Shown: positions 17,634 through 26,362 of the stretch, piece by piece
How the letters are laid out: each line of letters starts with the position of its first letter
How positions within the stretch are numbered: the stretch's first letter is position 1
The notes under the pieces: model-generated
The model's input: the letters and a program-made list of their open reading frames with translations, nothing else
The model's database searches: none
Told to the model about the DNA's origin: nothing
Source of the DNA: Bradyrhizobium sp. JYMT SZCCT0180
GTDB lineage: Bacteria > Pseudomonadota > Alphaproteobacteria > Rhizobiales > Xanthobacteraceae
Direction of reading: 5' to 3'
NCBI RefSeq assembly: GCF_018130165.1
Contig: NZ_JAFCLZ010000010.1
Span: forward strand, 1-64,000
Length of the DNA stretch: 64,000 nt
Program-made: the position numbers and the translations under genes

Positions 17634-19985
17634 ATGAAGGTGGCGATAATCGGCGGCGGACCGGCGGGTCTTTATGCCGCGATCCTTTTGAAGAAGCAGC
17701 GGCCGCAGGCCGAGATCACGGTGTACGAGCGCAACCGCGCCGACGATACGTTCGGCTTCGGCGTGGTGTTCTCCGACGCCACGCTGGATAATTTCGAAAA
17801 GTACGACCCGCCGAGCTACCGCCGCATCACCCAGGAATTCGCCTATTGGGATGACATCGCCGTGCATTTCCGCGGCACCGTGCACCGGGTGGGCGGCAAC
17901 GGCTTTTGCGGCTGTTCGCGCCGCATGCTGCTCTTGATCCTGCAGGAACGCGCCCGCGAACTCGGCGTCACGCTGCTGTTCGAAACCGACGTCGACGACG
18001 AGACACGTTTTGCCGATGCCGATCTGATCGTGCTCGCCGACGGCATCAACAGCCGTTTTCGCGACAAATATATCGAGCATTTCCGCCCCGAGATCGATCT
18101 GCGTTCCAACAAATTCGCCTGGATGGGATCGACCCGGCCGCTCGATGCCTTCACCTTCATTTTCCAGGAGACCGAGTGGGGCCCGTTCATTGCCCACGCC
18201 TACCAATATGAAACCGGCCGCTCGACCTGGATCTTCGAGACCGATTCCGAGACCTTTGCGCGCGCCGGACTTGAAGGCCTGAGCGAGCAGCAATCCGCCG
18301 ATCGCATGGCGGAAATCTTCGGCTGGTTCCTCGGTGATCACAAGCTGCTGACCAACCGTTCGATGTGGCGCAATTTTCCGATGATCCGCAGCGAGCGCTG
18401 GGTCAAGGACAACATGGTGCTGCTCGGCGACGCCAAGGCGACCGCCCATTTCTCGATCGGCTCCGGTACCAAGCTTGCGATGGAAGACGCCATCGCACTC
18501 GCAGAGGCGATGGCGCAGGCGCCGACGGTGGATGCGGCCTTGCAGACCTACGAGCAGGGCCGGCGCGAAGAGGTCGAGAAGACCCAGCACGCCGCCGACG
18601 TGTCGCTGGTCTGGTTCGAGCATGTCGACCGCTTCTGGGATTTCGATCCCGTGCAGTTCGCGTTCGGCGTGATGACCCGCGCCAAGGCGATTACTTACGA
18701 TAACCTCACGCTGCGTGCGCCGGATTTTGTGGGCGAAGTCGACAAGGCGTTTGCGAAGACCGTCCGTGCCAAAGGGTTTGACGTCGACGTCGAAAAACCT
18801 GTCGCGCCGATGTTCCAGCCGTTCAAACTGCGCGAGATGGAGGTGACCAATCGCGCAGTAGTTTCGCCGATGTGCATGTATTCGGCCGAGGAGGGCGTGC
18901 CCGGCGATTTCCATCTGGTGCATTACGGCTCGCGCGCGATCGGCGGCGCCGGTCTCATCTTCACCGAGATGACCTGCGTCGGCCGCGACGCCCGGATCAC
19001 GCCGGGCTGCACCGGTTTGTGGAACGACGAACAGCAGGCCGCCTGGACGCGGATCGTGGATTTCGTCCACGCCAATTCGGCTGCGAGGATCTGCCTGCAG
19101 CTCGGCCATGCCGGGCGCAAGGGCGCCACCAAGCTGATGTGGGAAGGCATGGACCGGCCGCTGGAGCAGGGCGGCTGGGACACGCTGTCGGCATCGCCGA
19201 TCCCTTACTTCCCGGACAGCCAGGTGCCGCGCGAGATGGACCGATCAGCGATGGATCGCGTCAAGGCTGAGTTCGTCGCCTCCGCGCTGCGCGGCGACGC
19301 CTGCGGCTTCGACATGCTGGAGCTGCACTGCGCCCACGGTTACCTGCTCGCGAGTTTCATCTCGCCGCTGACCAACACGCGGACGGATGAATATGGCGGC
19401 ACGCTCGAGAACCGGCTGCGTTATCCGCTCGAAATATTCGAGGCGATGCGCGCGGCGTGGCCGGCGCACAAGCCGATGTCGGTGCGCATCTCCGCCACCG
19501 ACTGGGCCGAAGGCGGCGTCACCGGCGACGATGCGGTGGCGATTGCCCGCGCGTTCGGCGAGGCCGGCGTCGATCTCGTGGACGTCTCTACCGGACAGAC
19601 CGTGCGCGACGCGCAGCCGATTTACGGCCGCATGTTCCAGACGCCGTTCTCCGAGCAGGTCCGCAACGAGGCAAGGGTTGCGACCATGTGCGTCGGGAAC
19701 ATCACGACGTCAGACCAGGTCAATACGATCCTGGCCGCCGGCCGCGCCGACCTGGTGGCGCTGGGCCGGCCGCATCTGGTTGATCCTTCCTTCACCATGC
19801 GGGCGGCGGCCTGGTATGGCGCCTCCGATATCGGCTGTCCGCCGCAATATCTCCCCGGAAAAGAGCAGATTTTCCGCAACTCCGTCCGCGACCGGCAGGA
19901 TTTCGACGACCTCAAAATTAAGGGTAAGCCGAAAACCCGCGCCGAGCTCAAGGCCGAGGCGACAAAGCCGCTTGCGGCCGAATAG
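17634..19985 (+). CDS. Bifunctional 2-aminobenzoyl-CoA (salicylyl-CoA 5-hydroxylase-like) monooxygenase/reductase
   Basis: This 783-residue flavoprotein has two parts. Residues 1-380 are a class A FAD monooxygenase: [18 protein letters not shown] at the start and [16 protein letters not shown] for the second FAD motif. From about 388, [17 protein letters not shown] begins an Old Yellow Enzyme domain with QLGHAGRKG and DSQVPREM. This fusion is known from 2-aminobenzoyl-CoA monooxygenase/reductase of Azoarcus evansii, which hydroxylates and then reduces the ring of 2-aminobenzoyl-CoA. Some relatives are annotated salicylyl-CoA 5-hydroxylase. The presence of a benzoate-type CoA ligase and RidA supports the aminobenzoate reading. 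Confidence 0.87.
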   Translation: MKVAIIGGGPAGLYAAILLKKQRPQAEITVYERNRADDTFGFGVVFSDATLDNFEKYDPPSYRRITQEFAYWDDIAVHFRGTVHRVGGNGFCGCSRRMLLLILQERARELGVTLLFETDVDDETRFADADLIVLADGINSRFRDKYIEHFRPEIDLRSNKFAWMGSTRPLDAFTFIFQETEWGPFIAHAYQYETGRSTWIFETDSETFARAGLEGLSEQQSADRMAEIFGWFLGDHKLLTNRSMWRNFPMIRSERWVKDNMVLLGDAKATAHFSIGSGTKLAMEDAIALAEAMAQAPTVDAALQTYEQGRREEVEKTQHAADVSLVWFEHVDRFWDFDPVQFAFGVMTRAKAITYDNLTLRAPDFVGEVDKAFAKTVRAKGFDVDVEKPVAPMFQPFKLREMEVTNRAVVSPMCMYSAEEGVPGDFHLVHYGSRAIGGAGLIFTEMTCVGRDARITPGCTGLWNDEQQAAWTRIVDFVHANSAARICLQLGHAGRKGATKLMWEGMDRPLEQGGWDTLSASPIPYFPDSQVPREMDRSAMDRVKAEFVASALRGDACGFDMLELHCAHGYLLASFISPLTNTRTDEYGGTLENRLRYPLEIFEAMRAAWPAHKPMSVRISATDWAEGGVTGDDAVAIARAFGEAGVDLVDVSTGQTVRDAQPIYGRMFQTPFSEQVRNEARVATMCVGNITTSDQVNTILAAGRADLVALGRPHLVDPSFTMRAAAWYGASDIGCPPQYLPGKEQIFRNSVRDRQDFDDLKIKGKPKTRAELKAEATKPLAAE

Positions 19986-20014
19986 GCTGGATGGCACGCT
20001 GGCTCTTTCTTCTC

Positions 20015-20040
20015 CCTCGCCCCGCTCTTGCGGGGAGAGG
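20015..20040 (+). terminator. CCCCGC-TCTT-GCGGGG hairpin
   Basis: CCCCGC (20020-20025) pairs with GCGGGG (20030-20035) around TCTT, flanked by CCCTCG/GAGAGG. It lies between the monooxygenase/reductase stop and the flavin hydroxylase start. This compact hairpin is a common interspersed sequence in rhizobia and may attenuate transcription, but no T-run follows. Confidence 0.4.
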
Positions 20041-20068
20041 GGCAGACAGTTGAGTGGAGTTTGAGCGG

Positions 20069-21313
20069 ATGAAGGCGATCATCGTCGGAGGCGGCATCGG
20101 AGGCCTCACCACCGCGCTGATGCTGCGCGCCCGCGGCATCGACTGCGAATTGTTCGAGCAATCCGACAGCATTCGCGAGCTCGGCGTCGGCATCAACACG
20201 CTGCCGCATGCGATCCGTGAACTCGCGGGGCTTGGCCTGCTGGACCGGCTCGACGCGGCCGCTGTTCGTACCGATGATTTGTATTACCTCAACCGTCACG
20301 GCCAGGAAGTCTGGCGCGAGCCGCGCGGCCTCGGCGCCGGTCACGACGTTCCGCAATTCTCGGTTCATCGCGGCCGCCTGCAAAGCGTCATCCATCGCGC
20401 CGTCGAGGAACGGCTCGGCAAGGAGGCGATCCACACCGGCTGCCGGCTCGGCGCCTTCGCGCAGCACGAAGGCGGCGTGATCGCGCATTTCTTCGACCGC
20501 ACCGGCGCGCATATCAAAACCGCACGCGGCGATGTCCTGATCGGGGCCGATGGCATCCATTCGCGCGTGCGCGAAATGCTGTTTCCGGACGAGGGGCCGC
20601 CGTGCTGGAACGGGCTGATGCTGTGGCGCGGCGCACGCGACTGGCCGATGTTCCTGACCGGCAGTTCGATGATCGTGGCCGGCGGATTGAATGCAAAAGT
20701 CGTGGTCTATCCGATCGCGGAAGGATCGAGCCCCGCCAGCCGGCTGACCAACTGGGCGGTGCTGGTGAAGGTCGGCGACGCCAATTCGGTGCCGCCACGC
20801 CGCGAGGATTGGTCACGGCCGGGCAAGCGCGAGGAATTGATGCCACATGTGGCACGGTTCTCGGTGCCGCATGTCGATGTCCGCAACCTGATCTCGGCGA
20901 CGCCGGAATTTTACGAGTATCCCTGCTGCGATCGCGATCCCTTGCCGTACTGGACCTGGGGCAGGGTGACGCTGCTCGGCGACGCCGCGCATCCGATGTA
21001 TCCGGTCGGATCCAACGGCGCCTCGCAGGCGATCCTCGATGCGCGGGCGCTGGCGGATTCGCTGGCCCATGCCGAGCATCCGCGGCAGGCGCTGCTGGCC
21101 TACGAACAGAAGCGGCTGCCGATGACGGCGGAGATCGTGCGCGCGAACCGCCGCGGCGGTCCCGAGGGCGTCATCGACGCCGTCGAACAACTCGCGCCCG
21201 ACGGTTTTACGGATATCGAGAAAGTGCTGAGCTACGGCCAGCGCGAAGCCATTGTGCGCGGTTACGCGTCGAAGGCGGGCTTTGCGGCGCCGTCGCTGGC
21301 GGCGGTGCGGTAG
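20069..21313 (+). CDS. FAD-dependent aromatic hydroxylase (salicylate/3-hydroxybenzoate hydroxylase type)
   Basis: A 414-residue class A flavin monooxygenase. MKAIIVGGGIGGLTTALML is the dinucleotide fold, IGADGIHSRVREM the DG motif, and TLLGDAAHPMYPVGSNGASQAI the FAD-ribityl GD motif. The ATG at 20069 gives this start; an in-frame GTG at 20054 adds five residues. It lies 83 bases after the monooxygenase/reductase gene, on the same strand. It may hydroxylate a related aromatic acid, giving the cluster a second entry route. The substrate is not evident from sequence. Confidence 0.88.
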   Translation: MKAIIVGGGIGGLTTALMLRARGIDCELFEQSDSIRELGVGINTLPHAIRELAGLGLLDRLDAAAVRTDDLYYLNRHGQEVWREPRGLGAGHDVPQFSVHRGRLQSVIHRAVEERLGKEAIHTGCRLGAFAQHEGGVIAHFFDRTGAHIKTARGDVLIGADGIHSRVREMLFPDEGPPCWNGLMLWRGARDWPMFLTGSSMIVAGGLNAKVVVYPIAEGSSPASRLTNWAVLVKVGDANSVPPRREDWSRPGKREELMPHVARFSVPHVDVRNLISATPEFYEYPCCDRDPLPYWTWGRVTLLGDAAHPMYPVGSNGASQAILDARALADSLAHAEHPRQALLAYEQKRLPMTAEIVRANRRGGPEGVIDAVEQLAPDGFTDIEKVLSYGQREAIVRGYASKAGFAAPSLAAVR

Positions 21314-21336
21314 GTACGCACGTAACAGCGTCGAAT

Positions 21337-21470
21337 CCTCATCCCCGCGCAACGGCTTCGCCGTTGTCGCTGGAGGAGCGGCCGCTTGGCCGCGTCTCGA
21401 AGGATGCAGGCCCGTCTGTGGCATCATGGTTCGAGACGGCGCTGAAGAAGCGCCTCCTCACCATGAGGGT
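21337..21470. repeat. Interspersed repeat, copy 2 (reverse orientation of 17423-17544)
   Basis: Begins CCTCATCCCCGCG, runs through CCGCGTCTCGAAGGATG and CATGGTTCGAGACGGCGC, and ends CCTCCTCACCATGAGGG. Reversed, it parallels copy 1. It lies between convergent genes (flavin hydroxylase and cupin) and could work as a bidirectional terminator. Confidence 0.65.
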
Positions 21471-21472
21471 CG

Positions 21473-21928
21473 TCACGCGCCCGGAGGCGGCGGCAGGAAG
21501 TGGATGTTGTGCTCGGCCGCCAGCGCCACGACAGCGTCGGGCGTCTGCTCTTTCATGTTGTGGATGCCCCAGAACAGGTCATAGAGCCGCCGCGTCGGCG
21601 AGACCCAGAACAGCACCTTCGAGGTCCGGCCCGACTTGTTGAAGATGCCGTGCGGCTTGCCCATCGGAAGCCGCACCAGATCGCCCGGCGAGGCCTGCGT
21701 CTCTGATCCGTCGAGGAAGAAGTCGAGCTTGCCTTCAAGGATGTAGAGATATTCGTCCTGATCGGGGTGGATGTGCGGTGGCACAAAAGTGTCGGGCGGG
21801 AATGTCGCATGCCATGAGAAGGAATGCTCGGTGACGCTTTTCGGCACATAGGTCTGGCCAAGGATGCTCCAGGAGACTCCCTGGATGCCTTCGTTGGCGC
21901 GGGTGATGCCGGCGATTTCAGTTTTCAT
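21473..21928 (-). CDS. Cupin-domain protein, paralog of the 15.1-kb cupin
   Basis: A 151-residue single cupin. HIHPDQDEYLYILEG and PMGKPHGIFNKSG are the two metal motifs. It shares GDLVRLP, LFWVSPT and the EHNIHFLPP ending with the cupin at 15094. Leftward, GGAAGG precedes the ATG at 21928 by nine bases. The binding-protein gene ends 47 bases upstream on the same strand, so the two form a transcription unit facing away from MarR. It may isomerise or oxidise a ring-cleavage product, or help handle an unstable aminated intermediate. Confidence 0.85.
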   Translation of the reverse strand: MKTEIAGITRANEGIQGVSWSILGQTYVPKSVTEHSFSWHATFPPDTFVPPHIHPDQDEYLYILEGKLDFFLDGSETQASPGDLVRLPMGKPHGIFNKSGRTSKVLFWVSPTRRLYDLFWGIHNMKEQTPDAVVALAAEHNIHFLPPPPGA

Positions 21929-21975
21929 TGTGTTGTTTCCTTCCAGATTTTCTTGCCAGCGTTTTCTTCGCCCGG

Positions 21976-23151
21976 CTATTTGCCGGATGCGCAATCCTTG
22001 GCGTAGCGGTCGGCGTAATTCGAAAAGACCTTTTCGACGATCTCGGTCTGGAACTTGCCGTCCGGGCGTTTCGCTACCTTGGTCAGGTAGAAGTTCTGGA
22101 TCGGATAGCCGTTGACGTTGAACTTGAAGTCGCCGCGCAGCGAGGTGAAGTCGGCCTTCTTCAGCGCCGCCGATACCGCGTCCTTGTTGGCGAGATCGCC
22201 CTTCACCGCCTTGACGGCGCTGTCGATCAGCATCGCCGCATCATAGGCCTGGAAGGCATAGGTGCCCGGCACGATGTTGTAGGCGGCCTCATAGCCGGCC
22301 ACGAATTTCTTGTTCTGCGGATTGTCGAGATTGGGCGCCCAATTGGAACCGCCGAACATGCCGACGGCGGCGTCCTGCTGCGCCGGCAGCGTCGATTCAT
22401 CGACGGTGAAGGCGGACAGCACGGGAATGCGATCGGCAAGGCCGGCCTGCCGGTATTGCTTGACGAGGCCGACACCGAGGCCACCCGGCATGAAGGTGAA
22501 CAGCGCGTCCGGCTTCGAGGAGGAGATCTTGGTCAGCTCGACCTGGAAATCGGAGGTGTTCAGCGGCAGATAGCTTTCCTCGACGATTTCGCCTTTGTAG
22601 TCGATCTTGAATCCGGCGGCGGAATCCTTGCCGGCCTGATAGTTCGGCACCAGCACATAGACGCGCTTGTAGCCGCGATCCTGGGCAACCTTGCCGAGGA
22701 CCTGATGGACCTGATCGTTCTGGTAGGAGGTGACGTAGAAGAACGGGCTGCACTCCTTGCCGGCATAGGTCGACGGACCCGCGTTCGGGCTGATCAGGAA
22801 CGTCTTGTTCTCTGTGACCGGCCTGTGAATGGCCTGCAGGATGTTGGAGAAGATCGGGCCTACGACGAAATCGACCTTTTCGCGTTCCAGCAGGCCCTTG
22901 ACCTTGGTCACGGCCCCGTCCGGCTTGAGTTCGTCATCGACCACGACGAGTTCGACGTCCTTGCCTGCCATCTTGCCGCCGAGGTCCTTGACCGCGAGCG
23001 CAAAGCCGTCGCGGACCTGCTGGCCGAGCGCCGCCGGAGGGCCTGATAACGTCACGATGACGCCGATCTTGATCTTCTCCTGCGCCGCGGCTTGTCCTGC
23101 GGCGACACTCAGCAAGACCGCAAGTCCCGCCAGTTTCAACGGCTGCATCAT
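21976..23151 (-). CDS. LivJ-type ABC substrate-binding protein (aromatic acid type)
   Basis: A 391-residue periplasmic binding protein. The signal peptide ends AGQAAAQEK near residue 24; KIGVIVTLSGPPAALGQQ and VGPIFSNIL are typical of the subgroup often found with aromatic-acid catabolic genes. AAGGAG six bases before the ATG at 23151 decides the start; the frame is open to 23193. It is less like the two LivJ-type proteins at 10-14 kb than they are like each other. Divergent from the MarR gene, it probably delivers 2-aminobenzoate or a relative. The transporter's other parts must be elsewhere. Confidence 0.9.
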   Translation of the reverse strand: MMQPLKLAGLAVLLSVAAGQAAAQEKIKIGVIVTLSGPPAALGQQVRDGFALAVKDLGGKMAGKDVELVVVDDELKPDGAVTKVKGLLEREKVDFVVGPIFSNILQAIHRPVTENKTFLISPNAGPSTYAGKECSPFFYVTSYQNDQVHQVLGKVAQDRGYKRVYVLVPNYQAGKDSAAGFKIDYKGEIVEESYLPLNTSDFQVELTKISSSKPDALFTFMPGGLGVGLVKQYRQAGLADRIPVLSAFTVDESTLPAQQDAAVGMFGGSNWAPNLDNPQNKKFVAGYEAAYNIVPGTYAFQAYDAAMLIDSAVKAVKGDLANKDAVSAALKKADFTSLRGDFKFNVNGYPIQNFYLTKVAKRPDGKFQTEIVEKVFSNYADRYAKDCASGK

Positions 23152-23274
23152 GACTACTCCTTCATTCGGCCGCAGCCGAAACCAACCCACCAAATCCTCA
23201 GATCCAGCTTATTCTGAGGATGACTTCGGCCGCAAGCAACAAGCCCGCAAATAAGAACCTATGCAAGCTGCGCG

Positions 23275-23301
23275 CCAAATGCTTGAACCCTAAAGAAATT
23301 T
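23275..23301. promoter_or_regulatory. MarR-like box C (in the MarR/LivJ divergent region)
   Basis: CCAAATGCTTGA and CTAAAGAAATTTGG form an imperfect inverted repeat. Gapless alignment to box B gives 18 of 27 matches. It lies 67 bases before the MarR ATG at 23369 and 124 bases from the binding-protein start, so autoregulation and control of the transporter are plausible. Confidence 0.6.
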
Positions 23302-23368
23302 GGGCAATGATGCCAAGCGGTGGTCGGTTCGGATTCCCCCGCACACGCAAATCAGACAAGATGGCGTC

Positions 23369-23863
23369 ATGATGCTTGATTCAGAGACCAAGGCGGTCGA
23401 GCTCCCCGAGGATCACGGGGATGAAATCAGGCTGTGGCTCCGCCTTCTGACCTGTACCACCCTGATCGAGGGCGAGGTCCGCAGCCGTCTGCGCGAGCGC
23501 TTCGATGTGACGCTGCCGCGCTTCGACCTGATGGCCCAGCTCGACAAGGTGCCCGACGGCATGACGCTATCGGACGTTTCGAAGCGGATGATGGTGTCGA
23601 ACGGCAACGTTACCGGGCTGGTCGAACGCCTCGTCGAATCCGGTCACCTCGACCGACGCACCTCGGATGCCGACCGCCGCGTCCAGGTGATCCGCCTGAC
23701 CAAGGCGGGCCGTGTCGAGTTTCGCAAGATGGCGGCCGAGCATGAATTATGGATCGCCGACATCTTCGGGGATCTGACGCCGAAGGATATCCGCGAATTG
23801 ATGCGCCTGCTGGCCAAGACCAAGGCCTCCGCGCAGAAATCGGCAAAGGCGCGCACGGCGTAA
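23369..23863 (+). CDS. MarR-family transcriptional regulator
   Basis: A 164-residue winged-helix regulator. LRERFDVTLPRFDLMAQL begins the fold, TLSDVSKRMMVSNGNVTGLVERL in parts is the recognition helix region, and DRRTSDADRRVQVIRLT is the wing with its Asp-Arg pair. The ATG at 23369 is preferred; a TTG at 23300 would add 23 residues and overlap box C. MarR proteins in aromatic pathways (for example BadR and CouR of Rhodopseudomonas) respond to CoA thioesters, so the natural inducer here could be 2-aminobenzoyl-CoA. That is inference. Confidence 0.92.
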   Translation: MMLDSETKAVELPEDHGDEIRLWLRLLTCTTLIEGEVRSRLRERFDVTLPRFDLMAQLDKVPDGMTLSDVSKRMMVSNGNVTGLVERLVESGHLDRRTSDADRRVQVIRLTKAGRVEFRKMAAEHELWIADIFGDLTPKDIRELMRLLAKTKASAQKSAKARTA

Positions 23864-23935
23864 GGCGCAGTCGGGAACTGGCGGCGCGCCGGCTTTCAAA
23901 AAAGATTGAGATGGCCTGGATCTGGGGCCTTGCGC

Positions 23936-23962
23936 CAAATTACTTTAAGTATAAAATGATTG
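23936..23962. promoter_or_regulatory. MarR-like box D (before the CoA ligase)
   Basis: CAAATTACTTTA with ATAAAATGATTG is an imperfect palindrome, 20 of 27 positions matching box B. It lies 55 bases upstream of the ligase ATG at 24018 in the 154-base gap after the MarR gene. The ligase would make the CoA thioester that may in turn induce the cluster. Confidence 0.6.
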
Positions 23963-24017
23963 GTGAGCGCTGCCGGACGGTCTCAAGCCTTTCACCCCAA
24001 CGCGAGGGCGATGGAAA

Positions 24018-25691
24018 ATGTCAGGTAGGATTTTAGGCCCATCAGGCCACGTCGATGATTTCGCGCGGCGAAACCTGCCGCCGCCGGACCAATGGCCGGA
24101 ACTGGTTCTCGACCGGCCGGAATTTCAATACCCCGAATATCTCAACGCCGCGGTCGAATTGACCGACCGGATCGTCGAGAAAGGTTTTGGTGACCGCACC
24201 GCGCTGATCGGCAACGGGCGCCAGCGGACCTACAAGGAACTCGCCGATTGGTCGAACCGCCTGGCGCATGCGCTGGTGGAGAATTACGGCGTCAAGCCCG
24301 GCCACCGCGTGCTGATCCGCTCCGGCAACAACCCGGCTTTGGTGGCGGCGTGGCTCGCGGCCACAAAGGCCGGCGCCGTCGTCGTCAACACCATGCCGAT
24401 GCTGCGCGCCGGCGAGTTGACAAAAATCGTCGACAAGGCCGAGATCGCGCTGGCGCTGACCGACAGCCGCATCGCCGACGAGCTGGTGGCCTGCGCCAAG
24501 ACCAGCAAGTTTCTCAAGCAGGTGGTGAATTTCGACGGCACGTCGAACCATGACGCCGAGCTCGACCGGGTGGCGCTGAACAAGCCGGTCCGCTTCGATG
24601 CCGTCAAGACCGGCCGGGATGACGTCGCGCTGCTGGGATTTACCTCGGGCACCACGGGCGAGCCAAAGGCGACGATGCATTTCCATCGCGATCTCCTTGT
24701 TGTGGCCGATGGCTATGCGCGGGAAGTTCTCAACGTCACCGAAGACGATGTGTTCGTTGGTTCGCCCCCGCTGGCGTTTACGTTCGGCCTCGGCGGTCTT
24801 GCGATCTTTCCGTTGCGGTTCGGCGCGACAGCGACCTTGCTGGAAAACGCTTCACCGCCCGAGATGGTCAAGATCATCGAGACCTACAAGGCCACGATCT
24901 GCTTTACGTCGCCGACCGCGTATCGGGCGATGATGGCCGCCATGGACAAGGGCGCGGATCTGTCGTCGTTGCGGCTGGCGGTGTCGGCCGGCGAGACCTT
25001 GCCTGCGCCGGTGTTCGACAGCTGGACCCGCAAGACCGGAAAACCGATTCTCGACGGCATCGGCAGCACCGAGTTGCTGCACATCTTCATCACCAACCGG
25101 ATTGGAGAAGCCGTCGCGGGAACGACCGGGCTCCCGGTCTCCGGTTACGAGGCCAGGATCGTTGACGATGACATGAAGGAGTTGCCGGCAGGCACGGTCG
25201 GCAAGCTTGCGGTCCGCGGCCCGACCGGATGCCGTTATCTCGCGGATAGCAGGCAATCGAATTACGTGCGTGACGGCTGGAACCTGACTGGCGATTCCTT
25301 CGTGCGCGACGAAACAGGGCGACTGTCTTTCGTGGCGCGGTCAGACGACATGATTGTCTCCTCCGGCTACAACATCGCCGGTCCCGAGATCGAGGCGGCA
25401 CTGCTAACGCATCCGGCGGTCGCAGAGTGTGGTGTCGTCGGCGCGCCCGACGAGGCACGCGGCATGATCGTCAAGGCCTACATCGTGGTCGCCTCCGGCT
25501 TCGATCCCGATATGGCGCTGGTGACGGCGTTGCAGGAGCACGTCAAGCGCGAGATCGCGCCGTACAAATATCCGCGCGCGATCGAGTTCGTCGCGCAATT
25601 GCCCAAGACCGGGACTGGAAAATTACAGCGATTCGCGCTCCGGCAGATGGCGCAGGCCAATCCGGCCTCGGCGGGCATGGCCGCGGAGTGA
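24018..25691 (+). CDS. 2-aminobenzoate-CoA ligase (benzoate-CoA ligase family)
   Basis: A 557-residue ANL-superfamily enzyme that activates an aromatic acid with ATP and CoA. The P-loop TSGTTGEPK is at residues 209-217, GWNLTGDSFVRD is the Asp hinge region, and the catalytic Lys535 closes PKTGTGK. The N-terminus, MSGRILGPSGHVDDFARRNLPP in two parts, is like 2-aminobenzoate-CoA ligases. With the 783-residue monooxygenase/reductase it gives the entry steps of the CoA route for anthranilate. It follows a MarR-like box and precedes RidA. Benzoate or another substituted benzoate remains possible. Confidence 0.87.
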   Translation: MSGRILGPSGHVDDFARRNLPPPDQWPELVLDRPEFQYPEYLNAAVELTDRIVEKGFGDRTALIGNGRQRTYKELADWSNRLAHALVENYGVKPGHRVLIRSGNNPALVAAWLAATKAGAVVVNTMPMLRAGELTKIVDKAEIALALTDSRIADELVACAKTSKFLKQVVNFDGTSNHDAELDRVALNKPVRFDAVKTGRDDVALLGFTSGTTGEPKATMHFHRDLLVVADGYAREVLNVTEDDVFVGSPPLAFTFGLGGLAIFPLRFGATATLLENASPPEMVKIIETYKATICFTSPTAYRAMMAAMDKGADLSSLRLAVSAGETLPAPVFDSWTRKTGKPILDGIGSTELLHIFITNRIGEAVAGTTGLPVSGYEARIVDDDMKELPAGTVGKLAVRGPTGCRYLADSRQSNYVRDGWNLTGDSFVRDETGRLSFVARSDDMIVSSGYNIAGPEIEAALLTHPAVAECGVVGAPDEARGMIVKAYIVVASGFDPDMALVTALQEHVKREIAPYKYPRAIEFVAQLPKTGTGKLQRFALRQMAQANPASAGMAAE

Positions 25692-25696
25692 AGCGC

Positions 25697-25749
25697 ATAG
25701 CGTTTTCGAGCGAAGTGGATACCGGTTCGCGTAAAGAAAACGCGTCAAA
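25697..25749. repeat. GCGTTTTC...GAAAACGC hairpin repeat, copy 2
   Basis: AGCGTTTTCGAGCGAAGTGG to AAAGAAAACGCGTCAAAC; GCGTTTTC pairs with GAAAACGC. It begins five bases after the ligase stop and matches the ends of the element at 4939-5016. It would lie within the ligase-ridA transcript. Confidence 0.65.
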
Positions 25750-25779
25750 CAACAATTTGGAAGTGATGGAGAGATTTCT

Positions 25780-26238
25780 GTGAGCACGTCAAAAGGGCCC
25801 ACGCTGGCGGTGTTGCCGGTGACAAAGGGCGAGGGGCCGGCTTCGGGACTGCAGGTCCTGCAGCCGAGTGGCTGGCCGATGCCGAAGGGATACGCCAACG
25901 GCATGGCGGCCGACGGACGCCTGATCGTGACCGGTGGTGTGATCGGCTGGGACGCCAGCAACGTACTGGCCGATGGCTTCATCGCACAGGTGCGCCAGAC
26001 GCTGGAGAACATACTGGCGATCCTGGCGGAGGGAGGCGCGAAGCCCGAACACCTGGTGCGCCTGACCTGGTATGTCGTCGACATCGAGGAATATCTGGCG
26101 AACCTGAAAGCGCTCGGAAAAGTCTATCGCGAAACATTTGGCGCGCATTACCCGGCGATGGCGCTGGTTCAGGTGGTACGGCTTGTCGAGAAGGCCGCAC
26201 GGGTCGAGATCGAGGCGACGGCCGTGGTGCCGCGGTAA
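25780..26238 (+). CDS. RidA/YjgF-family enamine/imine deaminase
   Basis: A 152-residue RidA-like protein. GRLIVTGGVIGWD, QVRQTLENILAIL and ARVEIEATAVVPR follow the family fold; the C-terminal VEIEATA contains the Glu seen in RidA, and an Arg sits in the expected strand. The GTG at 25780 is preceded by GGAGAG. RidA speeds hydrolysis of enamines and imines. The ring-reduced product of 2-aminobenzoyl-CoA monooxygenase/reductase is an enamine-type compound, so release of ammonia from it is an attractive role. A similar gene occurs in Azoarcus aminobenzoate clusters, as I recall. Confidence 0.85.
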   Translation: MSTSKGPTLAVLPVTKGEGPASGLQVLQPSGWPMPKGYANGMAADGRLIVTGGVIGWDASNVLADGFIAQVRQTLENILAILAEGGAKPEHLVRLTWYVVDIEEYLANLKALGKVYRETFGAHYPAMALVQVVRLVEKAARVEIEATAVVPR

Positions 26239-26251
26239 CTTCCCTCATACT

Positions 26252-26343
26252 CCGTCATGGCCGGGCTTGACCCGGCCATCCACGTCTTTCTTGCGTAACG
26301 CGACCAAAGACGTGGATGCCCGGCACAAGGCCGGGCATGACGA
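26252..26343. repeat. Inverted-repeat element (CCGTCATGGCCGGGCTTGAC type)
   Basis: CCGTCATGGCCGGGCTTGAC opens it, CATCCACGTCTTT and AAAGACGTGGATG form the inner stem, and GGCCGGGCATGACGA closes it. The whole is a long imperfect hairpin between convergent ridA and penicillin-acylase genes. This kind of repeat is common in Bradyrhizobium. Confidence 0.7.
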
Positions 26344-26362
26344 AGTTCTTAAGTCAGGTCGC

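Noticed and set aside
17529..19109. Open frame of 526 codons opposite the monooxygenase/reductase gene
   Set aside because: Antisense shadow of a clearly conserved flavoprotein.
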